Below, piece by piece: positions 1 through 7,068 of a stretch of DNA of 50,886 nucleotides. How positions within the stretch are numbered: the stretch's first letter is position 1; each line of letters opens with the position of its first letter. The notes under the pieces were generated by a model. That model was not told the origin of the DNA. It did no database searches and was given only the letters and a program-made list of their open reading frames with translations. The stretch comes from Pseudonocardia nigra (GTDB taxonomy: Bacteria; Actinomycetota; Actinomycetes; Mycobacteriales; Pseudonocardiaceae): positions 1 to 50,886 of the forward strand of contig NZ_JAHKRK010000032.1 in assembly GCF_019396355.1 (NCBI RefSeq), in the 5' to 3' direction. The position numbers and the translations under genes were made by a program.

Positions 1-1
1 G

Positions 2-211
2 TACCTCGTCGAGAAGCCCGCGCTGGGCCGCAAGCACAGCACCGTCCCGGACCGCATCACCGCCGCCCTGAGCCGCGCGGCGCGGCGGAGGCGGGTCCCC
101 GCCCCGGCCGGCGCCGACGCCGTCACCGTCCAGCTCGCCGCGGCCGACGCCCCCACCGAACGGCTGCAGCTCGACGAGATCGACACGGTCCGGCTGCGGC
201 GCCCCGAGTGA
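2..211 (+). CDS. C-terminal end of an acyltransferase-3-like protein (partial)
   Basis: An open frame enters from the left edge and ends at TGA 209-211, giving 69 residues with no internal stop. It begins YLVEKPALGRKHS, which resembles the last membrane-proximal segment of acyltransferase-3 (OafA-type) membrane proteins, where an aromatic/E-x-P motif is followed by basic residues. The rest is a polar, Arg-rich cytoplasmic tail. The next gene downstream is a complete acyltransferase-3 protein on the same strand, which supports the guess. Too little is visible to be sure of the family. Confidence 0.5.
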   Translation, partial: YLVEKPALGRKHSTVPDRITAALSRAARRRRVPAPAGADAVTVQLAAADAPTERLQLDEIDTVRLRRPE

Positions 212-305
212 GCGCCGCCGGGCGCCCGTCGTGCCACCCGACATTAGCGTGAGGTTCGTCCTGCCGACCGGAAGAAACGGCTAACACTCCGGCGGCCCGG
301 GAACG

Positions 306-1400
306 ATGCATCCTGTGATGGCATCCCAGTATTCGGCAGGTGGAACCGCGACCCGTGAGCGGCGGCTGGCGTGGGTCGACGCGGCGAAGGGGATGGCCAT
401 CCTCCTCGTCGTCACTCACCACGCGGTAATGTTCCTCGCCGAGTCGGGACAGGCCCCGGACCCGGTCGTCGCGGCGAACTCGGCACTCGCCTCGTTGCGC
501 ATGCCGCTGTTCTTCCTCGCCTCCGGCCTCTTCGCCGCGGGCCCGCTCGCCGCGTCGTGGCGCACGCTCCTCCACAAGCGGGTGGCGTTCTTCCTGTACC
601 TGTACCTGCTGTGGACCCTGCTCCGGTGGGCGTTCTTCACCACCGTCCCCGAGGGTGTCGACCCCGACGACTCGGCCCGCCTCGAGGTGCTGCTCTGGGC
701 GCCGCTGCTCCCCGGCCCCAGCCTGTGGTTCCTCTACGCGCTCGCGGTGTTCTCGGTGCTCGGCAAGCTGGTCCGGCGCGTCCCGGTGGCCCTGCAGCTG
801 GGGGCCACGGCCGTCCTGTCCGCGGTGGCGGGGGCCGGGCTGCTCGGCATCGACAGCTTCGCGTGGACGTTCATGGCCCGCTACCTGTTCTTCTTCCTCG
901 TCGGCTGCTACGCCCGCGACCTGATCGAACGCCTCGCCCGGTCGACCACCCCCGTGGCGGTGGTGTTCGCGGCCGCCGCATGCGTGGTGGGCGCCGGGAT
1001 CGCCGTGGCGCTCGGACTCCGCTCGGTCCCCGGTGTCTCGTTCCTGCTGAACGTCCTGGCGGTGGTGTTCGGGATCCTGTTCGCCGCGCTGATCGTGCGG
1101 TTCCGGGTGGGCAGGCCGTTGGTGGCGCTGGGGCAGCAGACCCTGCCCGTGTACCTGATCCACATGGTGTGGCTGGCGCTGGTCATGATCGGCCTGCGCC
1201 ACGTCGACCTCCCGGTCGCGGTGCAGTACCTCGCCCCGCCGGTGCTGGCCGTCGCACTCACCGCGGTGTCGCTGCTGACCCACCGGCTGCTGGTGAAGGC
1301 CGGTGCCACGTGGCTCTTCGCACTGCCGTCGCGCCTGGCCTACCGGCCCGCCCGGTCCGCCGGGGGGCGATCGCCTGCGAACGCCCGGCCGGCGGCCTGA
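306..1400 (+). CDS. Acyltransferase-3 family integral membrane protein
   Basis: 364 residues, mostly hydrophobic, with about ten predicted membrane segments. The first segment carries the family signature: Arg-x-x-W-V-D-x-x-K-G near residues 20-30 followed by V-V-T-H-H. A second hallmark, R-M-P-L-F-F-L-A-S-G, lies near residue 65. Members transfer acyl groups onto sugars or other cell-envelope molecules at the membrane; the substrate cannot be read from the sequence. The C-terminus is a short Arg/Ala/Pro tail. ATG at 306 gives the longest form; ATG at 318 is an alternative and neither has a strong ribosome site. The gene follows the partial acyltransferase after 94 bp and faces the small gene at 1427. 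Confidence 0.85.
   Translation: MHPVMASQYSAGGTATRERRLAWVDAAKGMAILLVVTHHAVMFLAESGQAPDPVVAANSALASLRMPLFFLASGLFAAGPLAASWRTLLHKRVAFFLYLYLLWTLLRWAFFTTVPEGVDPDDSARLEVLLWAPLLPGPSLWFLYALAVFSVLGKLVRRVPVALQLGATAVLSAVAGAGLLGIDSFAWTFMARYLFFFLVGCYARDLIERLARSTTPVAVVFAAAACVVGAGIAVALGLRSVPGVSFLLNVLAVVFGILFAALIVRFRVGRPLVALGQQTLPVYLIHMVWLALVMIGLRHVDLPVAVQYLAPPVLAVALTAVSLLTHRLLVKAGATWLFALPSRLAYRPARSAGGRSPANARPAA
403..404. other. No separate element (inside acyltransferase gene)
   Basis: Placeholder for a checked spot: the reverse-strand frames crossing this gene are coding shadows and carry no family motifs. Confidence 0.05.
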
Positions 1401-1402
1401 TC

Positions 1403-1420
1403 CGCACCGGGACAGGTGCG
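1403..1420. terminator. Weak hairpin between convergent genes
   Basis: CGCACC and GGTGCG form perfect 6-nt arms around the loop GGGACA. The hairpin fills the 26-bp gap between the stops of the acyltransferase gene and the small reverse-strand gene, where a bidirectional terminator is expected. There is no T-tract, so the call rests on position and pairing only. Confidence 0.3.
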
Positions 1421-1426
1421 CTCACG

Positions 1427-1585
1427 TCACGGCACGAGTTCGACCCAGCCCCGCACCACGTCGGGCGTCACCTGGTCGGCCAGGTCCGGGTGAGAGGCGC
1501 GGACGTGCTGCATCGTCATGTCCGCCACCCGGTCCTCGTCGTCGTCGCGCGCCGAGAACCCGCACTCGCAGCTCACCTGGTTCAC
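1427..1585 (-). CDS. Small DUF1059-like protein (52 aa)
   Basis: A short gene reading from GTG 1585 down to TGA 1427. The start follows GAGGAGGAG with a spacer of about three to four bases, a strong ribosome site that sets it. The protein begins MNQVSCECGFSARDDDEDRV, then a helix with M-x-x-H-V-x-x-x-H-P-D-L. The C-x-C-G-F/W start, acidic stretch and H-x(4)-H-P helix resemble small actinobacterial DUF1059-type proteins of unknown role. The two Cys and two His could bind a metal (inference). It stands convergent to the acyltransferase and downstream of the SARP regulator. Confidence 0.6.
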   Translation of the reverse strand: MNQVSCECGFSARDDDEDRVADMTMQHVRASHPDLADQVTPDVVRGWVELVP

Positions 1586-1702
1586 GATCTCCTCCTCGCG
1601 TTCGCCGGGTCGGTGCCCGTCCGGACCAGGATCCGCCGCCTGCTTGCCGGGACGTGAGGGAAAGGTTGGCGAATCCTTGCCCGCCCGCGGTCGCCCCCGC
1701 GT

Positions 1703-2449
1703 TCAGAGGAGACGGGTGAAGAGCTCCTGGGTGGCGGGGCTCGGGGACACGCCGAGGTCGTCGCGCAGCGTGCTCCGGAGGCGGTCGTACACCCCGAGCG
1801 CCGCCGCGTGGTCCCCGCGCCGGGCCAGCGCGCGCATCAGCAGGCAGTAGCCGGTCTCGGAGAGCGGTTGCGCGTCGATCAGGCGGCGGGCGCTGCGCTC
1901 GGCGCTGGGTAGCTCGACGCCGCCGAGCTCGAGACAGGCCTCGGCGTAACACGCCAGCGCACGCTCGTGGTCGTGGCGCACCGCGCGGCGCCGCTCCTCG
2001 ACCCATGGATGGTCGAGGTCCGACAGGAACTGCCGCTGGGTGACGAACAGCGCGCTCAGGCTTTGCGTCCAGGCCCGCCGCCACTGCTTCCGGCCGACCG
2101 CGGCCTCGGCCTCGTGCAGCGCGGCGGCCGCGACCGCGGCGTCGATCATCGCGTGCGGCGGGAGCACGATCTGCAGGCTCCCGCGGCCGCGGATCTCGAT
2201 CGGCGCCAGCGCCGCCCGTGTCTTCGACAGGACGACGGTGAAGCCCGCGGACGCGCCCTGCCCGGGGTCCGCCGGATGCCACAGCAGTGCGATGAGGGTG
2301 GCCCGGTCCACCGCGGAGAGGCGGTGCGCCGCGAGGTACGCGACCAGCAGCCGGCCGCGGCGCCCGGGCAGGTCCCGTTCGACGGCCCGGCCGTCCACCT
2401 GGACCGCGAACCGGCCGTGCAGCTGGATCCTGGTCACGAGCGGGTGCAC
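1703..2449 (-). CDS. SARP/BTAD-type transcriptional regulator
   Basis: About 248 residues. Residues 5-90 look like the OmpR-type winged helix of SARP regulators (I-Q-L-H-G-R-F at the start, then R-R-G-R-L-L-V-A-Y-L-A and a conserved L-W segment). Residues 95-245 match the helical BTAD domain, with W-V-E-E-R-R-R at its start and E-T-G-Y-C-L-L-M-R-A-L-A-R-R-G-D-H-A-A-A-L-style TPR helices. The length equals a minimal SARP with no ATPase. These activators usually control specialised metabolism, but no biosynthetic cluster is present here. GTG 2449 is chosen; GTG 2437 is possible. The gene is divergent from the stress-protein gene at 2552. Confidence 0.8.
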   Translation of the reverse strand: MHPLVTRIQLHGRFAVQVDGRAVERDLPGRRGRLLVAYLAAHRLSAVDRATLIALLWHPADPGQGASAGFTVVLSKTRAALAPIEIRGRGSLQIVLPPHAMIDAAVAAAALHEAEAAVGRKQWRRAWTQSLSALFVTQRQFLSDLDHPWVEERRRAVRHDHERALACYAEACLELGGVELPSAERSARRLIDAQPLSETGYCLLMRALARRGDHAAALGVYDRLRSTLRDDLGVSPSPATQELFTRLL

Positions 2450-2551
2450 CCCCGGGTTCGCACGCGGTGAGGTGCAGGTCGGTGGCCGGACGGCAGCCGT
2501 TACGCCCGTGTGTGCACGGTACCGGTCCCGAATGCGGGGTACCCGACCGGC

Positions 2552-3011
2552 ATGGCGGACAGGGAGAGCGCGACCACGGCCCGGGTCGTCGTCGGGATCG
2601 ACGGCTCGAGCGGCGCCCGGGCGGCCCTGCACTGGGCCGTCCGGCAGGCCGGCACGACGGGCGCGGAGGTGCACGCCGTCGCCGTCTGGCACCGGCCGCC
2701 CCAGTTCGGCGCGAACGCGCTGGCCGGGACACCGGAGAAGGACTTCGAGGCCGAGGCTCGGCGCTGGCTCGACGCGGCGCTGTCCGAGCCGGCCGCCCCC
2801 GTGCGGACCCACGTCCGGGAGGGCGACCCGAGCGCCGTGCTCCCTCGACCACGCCCGCGGCGCGGAGCTGCTGGTGCTGGGCAACCAGGGTCGCGGGGTG
2901 CTCGCCGGTGCCCTGCTCGGCTCGGTGGCCCTGCGCGCCGCGCACAAGGCGTCCTGCCCGGTCGTCCTCGTGCCGGACGTGCCGGAGGGCGAGCGCGTGC
3001 CGCCCGGGTGA
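2552..3011 (+). pseudogene. Universal stress protein (UspA) gene with a one-base insertion
   Basis: The first frame from ATG 2552 reads VVVGIDGSSGARAALHWAV, the UspA N-terminus, to about residue 97 (EGDPSAVL). The remaining family sequence lies in the +1 frame: LDHARGAELLVLG, then the ATP-binding pattern G-x2-G-x9-G-S and A-H-K-A-S-C-P-V-V-L-V. The junction lies in CTCCCTC at 2840-2846. Removing one C of 2842-2844 would restore A-V-L-L-D-H-A exactly. So this is either a recent frameshift or a sequencing error in a short C run. With the base removed the protein is about 152 residues, the normal single-domain size. The gene is divergent from the SARP gene. Confidence 0.8.
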
Positions 3012-3015
3012 TCCG

Positions 3016-3711
3016 TCACCCCCGGTCGAGGGCCGCCGGGAGCTCGTCGAGCCGCGTGACCGTGTGCTGCGGCGGACGGAAGTACGGCGGGTAGGGCGCA
3101 CCGGTGCGGTTGACCCACGCGGTGCCGAGCCCGGCCCGCGCGGCCCCGTCGATGTCCCAGGGGTGCACCGCGACGAGCAGCATGTCGCTGACCGCGGCCC
3201 CGCAGGTCTCCGCCGCGTAGCGATACGCCCCTGCTGCCGGCTTCCACACCCCCGCGTCCTCGACCGACAGCAGCCGCTCGAACTCGCCGTCGATCCCCGC
3301 CGATCCCAGCAGCCGCTCCGCCGTCGACGTCGGGCCGTTGGTCAGGGTGACCAGCCGCCTGCCCGTCGCCCGCAGCCCACGCACCCCGTCCGGGACGTCC
3401 GGGTGCACCGTCAGCTCGGGCAGGCCGGCCAGGACGTGCTCCACGGCGGCGTCGAGGTCCCGGTCCAGCGGCCGCCCGGACAGCACCGACCGCAGTGCGC
3501 CGTCGGCGAACACCGCGAACCGCTCCACTCCCCCGGCCGCCGTCAGCGCGAACCCGTCGCGGAGCAGCCCGGCGAACCAGACCTGCGCAAGCTCCGGCGG
3601 GGCCCCGACGGCGGCGAACCGGTCCGCCATCGGGGACATGTCCGAGAGCGTCTCGTTGACATCGAACACGATCAGCGACGGGGCCGGACGGGCCGTGGTG
3701 GTCTCACTCAT
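3016..3711 (-). CDS. Haloacid dehalogenase, type II (HAD hydrolase)
   Basis: 231 residues, the usual size for L-2-haloacid dehalogenase-like HAD proteins. Motif I is F-D-V-N-E-T-L near residue 15, with the nucleophile Asp. Motif II is T-L-T-N-G near residue 120, motif III is the Lys in V-W-K-P-A-A-G-A-Y near residue 155, and motif IV is H-P-W-D-I-D-G-A-A-R-A-G near residue 183. Family members hydrolyse 2-haloacids or small phosphate esters; the substrate is not predictable here. It ends 4 bp from the stress-protein gene (convergent) and lies 28 bp downstream of the LysR gene on the same strand, so it may be cotranscribed with it. Confidence 0.87.
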   Translation of the reverse strand: MSETTTARPAPSLIVFDVNETLSDMSPMADRFAAVGAPPELAQVWFAGLLRDGFALTAAGGVERFAVFADGALRSVLSGRPLDRDLDAAVEHVLAGLPELTVHPDVPDGVRGLRATGRRLVTLTNGPTSTAERLLGSAGIDGEFERLLSVEDAGVWKPAAGAYRYAAETCGAAVSDMLLVAVHPWDIDGAARAGLGTAWVNRTGAPYPPYFRPPQHTVTRLDELPAALDRG

Positions 3712-3739
3712 GATCGGGGAATGCCCGGTCCCCGGCGGG

Positions 3740-4633
3740 CTATTCCGCGGCGGCCTCGCGGAGGTACCGGGCGAGCGCGGCCGTCGCGGGGTGCCCGCGG
3801 CTGCCCGCCCGCGTGACGAGCGAGACCATGCGGGTCAGCGCAGGCTCGGCGACGGGCCGCAGCTCGACGTCGGCCGACAGCGACGCGGCCGCGAGCCGCG
3901 GCAGCAGCGACACCCCGAGCCCCGCCGCGACCAGCGCGACGATGACCGTGTAGTCGTCGCTCGCGTAGTCGATCACGGGTGCGAACCCGGCCAGCCCGCA
4001 GGCGCGGTCCAGCACCGTGCGCAGGGCCGTGTCGCTGCGCGGAGCGATCCAGGCCCGGTCGCGCAAAGCGGCGAGCGTCAGCGGTTCGGCGACGGTGGAG
4101 CCGGCCGGGAGGACGGCGAGCAGCGGCTCGGTGAGCAGGGGCTCGACGTCGAGACCCGGGTCGGCGAGGCGGGGCAGCAGCGCGTACTCGTACACCAGCG
4201 CGAGGTCGAGCCTGCGGGACCGGACCGCCAGCACGGCCTCGTCGGTCTCCTGCTCCTCGAGCACGACCCGCAGATCCGGGTGTTGCGCCCGGCACCGGGC
4301 GATCGCGGCGGGCACGAACGCGGCCGCAGCGGTGGGGAACGCGGCGAGGCGCGCCGTGCCCCCGACCGATCGGGCGAGCCCCGCCAGCGCCGCGTCGGCC
4401 GCCTCGAGCTCCGCCAGCACCCGCTCCGCGTGCCGGACCAGCACGTGCGCGGCCTCGGTGAGCGCCACCCGCCTGCCCTCGCGCACCAGTAGCGGCATCC
4501 GCACCTCGCGTTCGAGCAGTGCGAGCTGCTGCGACACCCCCGACGGGGTGTATCCGCAGGCCTCGGCCGTGGCGGCGATCGTGCCGCGGACCGCGAGCTC
4601 CCGCAGCAACCGCAGTCGGCGCGGCTCCAACAT
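3740..4633 (-). CDS. LysR-family transcriptional regulator
   Basis: 297 residues. The N-terminal helix-turn-helix spans residues 1-60 (R-G-T-I-A-A-T-A-E-A-C-G-Y-T-P-S-G-V-S-Q-Q core), followed by the linker helix and a periplasmic-binding-like effector domain from about residue 90. The gene is divergent from the M24/enolase gene pair; the 72-bp gap holds a candidate operator. A TAGCAT element ends six bases before the ATG, so the transcript may be leaderless. The likely role is control of the divergent catabolic pair in response to its substrate (inference from LysR practice). Confidence 0.9.
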   Translation of the reverse strand: MLEPRRLRLLRELAVRGTIAATAEACGYTPSGVSQQLALLEREVRMPLLVREGRRVALTEAAHVLVRHAERVLAELEAADAALAGLARSVGGTARLAAFPTAAAAFVPAAIARCRAQHPDLRVVLEEQETDEAVLAVRSRRLDLALVYEYALLPRLADPGLDVEPLLTEPLLAVLPAGSTVAEPLTLAALRDRAWIAPRSDTALRTVLDRACGLAGFAPVIDYASDDYTVIVALVAAGLGVSLLPRLAAASLSADVELRPVAEPALTRMVSLVTRAGSRGHPATAALARYLREAAAE

Positions 4634-4639
4634 GCAGTG

Positions 4640-4645
4640 ATGCTA
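4640..4645 (-). promoter_or_regulatory. -10 element for the LysR gene, leaderless arrangement
   Basis: On the reverse strand TAGCAT is followed by six bases and then the LysR ATG (4633-4631). A TANNNT box about seven bases before a start codon is the usual layout of leaderless actinobacterial transcripts. The same arrangement occurs before the paaG-like gene at 30096. Confidence 0.5.
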
Positions 4646-4656
4646 CCGATCCTCGG

Positions 4657-4677
4657 AAGAAAACTTCACTTGTTCTT
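4657..4677. promoter_or_regulatory. Candidate LysR operator AAGAA-N11-TTCTT
   Basis: AAGAA and TTCTT form an inverted repeat spaced by 11 bases, in the gap between the LysR gene and its divergent partner. LysR proteins typically bind dyads with an 11-base spacer near their own gene. The stretch is AT-richer than its surroundings. Five-base arms are short, so this is only a candidate. Confidence 0.35.
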
Positions 4678-4705
4678 GGGGGCGGGGCGGCCGCACGCTG
4701 CGGCC

Positions 4706-5866
4706 GTGACCACCGCCACCCCTCTCCTCGCCCCGCTCGATCCCGACCGGGACGCCCGCATCACCGCATTGCGCGCGGCGATGGCCGTCCGCGGGCTCAC
4801 CGCGGTCGCGCTGACGAGCCCGGAGAACATCTACTACCTGCTGGGCCTGGACCACCTCGGGTACTTCGCGTTCACCATGCTCGTGCTGCCGGCCGAGGGC
4901 GATCCGCTGCTCGTCACGCGCGAGATGGAGCGCGCGACCGTGCTGGCCCAGGTGCCCGGCGCCCGGCACGTCACCTTCGCCGACGGCGAGGACCCGGCGG
5001 ACGCGGCCGCCCGCGCGCTGGCCCACGCGGTGCCGGACGGCGCGACGGTGGGCGTGGAACGGCACGGCTCGTTCCTGCCGCCCGCCGTCCTGGACGGACT
5101 GCGCGCCGCGCTGCCCACCCTGGCCTGGAGGGACTGCTCCGACCTGCTCGCGACGGCACGGGCCGTCCAGTCGGCGACCGAGACGGGGTGGGCGCGCCGC
5201 GCCGCGGCGGTGTCCGACGCGGCGATGCAGGCCGGGATCGCGGCCGCCCGGCCGGGAACCGCGGAACGGGACGTGGCCGCGGCGACCTACCACGCGATGA
5301 TCTCGGCGGGTGGCGAGCCCCCGGGGTTCGTCCCGCTCATCCGCCCGGTGGCCATGCTCGGACAAGAGCACGTCACGTGGGGCGACCGCGCGGTGGCTCC
5401 CGGTCAAGGACTGTTCCTGGAGCTGTCGGGCTGTGTGCGGCGCTACCACGCCCCGCTGTGCCGCACCGTCCATCCGGGCTGGGCCCCACCAGCCGCGCAG
5501 GAGGCAGCCGCCGCAGCGCTCGCCGGGCTGGCCGCGGCCCGCGCCGCGCTGCGGCCGGGAGTGCGCACCGGCGAGGTCTTCGCCGCCTGGCAGCGCGCCG
5601 TGACCGGGCCGGCGGGTCCGCCACCGGTGCGCCACCACTGCGGCTACCTGGTGGGCATCGGCTATCCCCCCAGCTGGGTGGGCGGGCCGGAGGTGCTGGG
5701 CATCCGGCCCGGCGGTGACGTCGAGGTGCTCGCCGGGATGGTCTTCCACCTCATGTCGTGGGTGGAGCGGCCGGTCGGGCATGTCGTCTCCGACACCGCG
5801 CTGGTGACGGCGGACGGGTGCGAGCTGCTCACCACCGTCCCGCGCGAGCTGACGGTGGTGAGCTGA
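4706..5866 (+). CDS. M24 (creatinase/aminopeptidase P fold) protein, ectoine-hydrolase-like
   Basis: 386 residues from GTG 4706; an in-frame ATG at 4637 would place 23 implausible residues inside the promoter region. The creatinase N-domain covers about residues 15-150 (S-P-E-N-I-Y-Y-L-L-G) and the M24 domain 165-380. The usual five metal ligands (D, D, H, E, E) are not at their positions: L-E-L-S-G replaces the first Asp block, Y-H-A-P-L-C-R-T the second, and G-M-V-F-H-L-M and V-S-D-T-A-L-V-T the Glu blocks. Together with G-Y-P-P-S-W this resembles ectoine hydrolase (DoeA/EutD) proteins as I remember them. No other ectoine genes are nearby, so the substrate is open. Its stop overlaps the next start (TGATG). 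Confidence 0.78.
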   Translation: MTTATPLLAPLDPDRDARITALRAAMAVRGLTAVALTSPENIYYLLGLDHLGYFAFTMLVLPAEGDPLLVTREMERATVLAQVPGARHVTFADGEDPADAAARALAHAVPDGATVGVERHGSFLPPAVLDGLRAALPTLAWRDCSDLLATARAVQSATETGWARRAAAVSDAAMQAGIAAARPGTAERDVAAATYHAMISAGGEPPGFVPLIRPVAMLGQEHVTWGDRAVAPGQGLFLELSGCVRRYHAPLCRTVHPGWAPPAAQEAAAAALAGLAAARAALRPGVRTGEVFAAWQRAVTGPAGPPPVRHHCGYLVGIGYPPSWVGGPEVLGIRPGGDVEVLAGMVFHLMSWVERPVGHVVSDTALVTADGCELLTTVPRELTVVS

Positions 5867-7050
5867 TGCGGATCACCGGCCTGCGCACCACCCCGGTCGC
5901 CGTCCCCTTCCGCACCGACGAGATCTGGGCGTTCGGCAGGCGCCGCGGGCAGATCAGCGTCCTGCTGGAGCTGGAGACCGACGAGGGCGTCGTCGGGCTC
6001 GGCGAAGCGGCCACGTACCCTTCCGCGGAGATCGTGCTCGCGGTGTCCGAGAGCCTGAGGCCGCTCGTCATCGGGGCCGACCCGCTGCGCATCGAGCAGC
6101 TCGTCCGCCGCATCGACGTGGTCGGCACCTGGCACCACGTCGGGGCGAGCAGCCCGGCGATCGCGGCGGTCGAGATGGCCTGCTGGGACATCGCGGGCAA
6201 GGTCTGCGGGCAGCCACTCGTGACGCTGTTCGGCGGGCGGTTCCGCGACCGTGTCGAGTTCTTCTACTACGTGGCCCGCGCCGAGCCCGATGACGTCGCC
6301 GAGGAGGGCCGCCGCGCCACGAAGGCCGGGTTCTCGACGTGCTACCTCAAGGTCGGCGCCGACGACCCGCGCCGGGACGTCGAGCGGGTCGCCGCGCTGC
6401 GCGACGGCGCGGGCCCGGACGCGCTGATCCGGGTGGACGCCAACGAGGCCTGGTCACCGGGCGCCGCCGTCCGCGTGGTGCGGGAGCTGGCCCGGTACGG
6501 CCTGGAGTTCGTCGAGCAGCCCGTCTCCGGCCGCAACCTCGACGAGATGGCCTACGTGCGCCGCCGCATCGACGTGCCGCTGCTCGCGAACGAGGCCTCC
6601 TGGACCCGGCACGCCCAGCTCGCCGTGATCCGCGCGGGTGCCGCGGACGTCGTCTCCGTGGACAACCAGATGGACGGCGGCCTGGCGAACATGCGCCGGT
6701 CCGCGGGGATGTGTGAGACGGCCGGGCTGCCGGTGGTCAAGCACAGCCTGGGCGAGCTCGGGGTCGCCCTGGCCGCGGCCGTCCACGCCCTCGCCGCCAT
6801 GCCGAACGCGAGGTACGCGAACCAGGCCTACGGTGCCCTGCTCAGCGACGACGTCGTCGCCGACTTCGGTGGCCCGGCGGTCAACTACGCCGACGGGCAC
6901 CTGACGGTCCCGGCGGGCCCCGGACTGGGCGTCGAGCTGGACCGCGACCGCGTCGAGCGCTACGCGGCCCGCTACCGCGCCGAGGGCGCCGGCTTCGGGT
7001 TCCACGACCCGGGCGCCCTGCACTCCTCCGCGGCCCTGCCGAAGTTCTGA
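5866..7050 (+). CDS. Enolase-superfamily enzyme (mandelate racemase/muconate lactonizing type)
   Basis: 394 residues. The N-terminal capping domain spans 1-120 and the barrel 130-370. Visible catalytic and metal residues are Lys in Y-L-K-V-G near 164, Asp in V-D-A-N-E-A-W near 192, Glu in V-E-Q-P-V near 218, Glu in L-A-N-E-A-S near 243, Asp in S-V-D-N-Q near 265 and Lys in V-V-K-H-S near 292. This is the muconate lactonizing subgroup layout with Lys on both sides. Such enzymes abstract an alpha proton of a carboxylate for racemisation, epimerisation, cycloisomerisation or dehydration. It is translationally coupled to the M24 gene, so both probably act on one compound. Confidence 0.88.
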   Translation: MRITGLRTTPVAVPFRTDEIWAFGRRRGQISVLLELETDEGVVGLGEAATYPSAEIVLAVSESLRPLVIGADPLRIEQLVRRIDVVGTWHHVGASSPAIAAVEMACWDIAGKVCGQPLVTLFGGRFRDRVEFFYYVARAEPDDVAEEGRRATKAGFSTCYLKVGADDPRRDVERVAALRDGAGPDALIRVDANEAWSPGAAVRVVRELARYGLEFVEQPVSGRNLDEMAYVRRRIDVPLLANEASWTRHAQLAVIRAGAADVVSVDNQMDGGLANMRRSAGMCETAGLPVVKHSLGELGVALAAAVHALAAMPNARYANQAYGALLSDDVVADFGGPAVNYADGHLTVPAGPGLGVELDRDRVERYAARYRAEGAGFGFHDPGALHSSAALPKF

Positions 7051-7055
7051 CGCAC

Positions 7056-7068
7056 GCCGGGGCCCGGC
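7056..7068. terminator. GC hairpin between convergent genes
   Basis: GCCGGG and CCCGGC form perfect 6-nt arms about one central base, exactly in the 18-bp gap between the enolase-superfamily stop and the Nramp-like stop. The position suggests a bidirectional terminator. The loop is too small for the full stem, and no T-tract follows. Confidence 0.35.

Noticed and set aside
403-404. Reverse-strand frames inside the acyltransferase gene
   Set aside because: Checked and found to be shadows without motifs; the low-confidence feature entry at this spot should be ignored.
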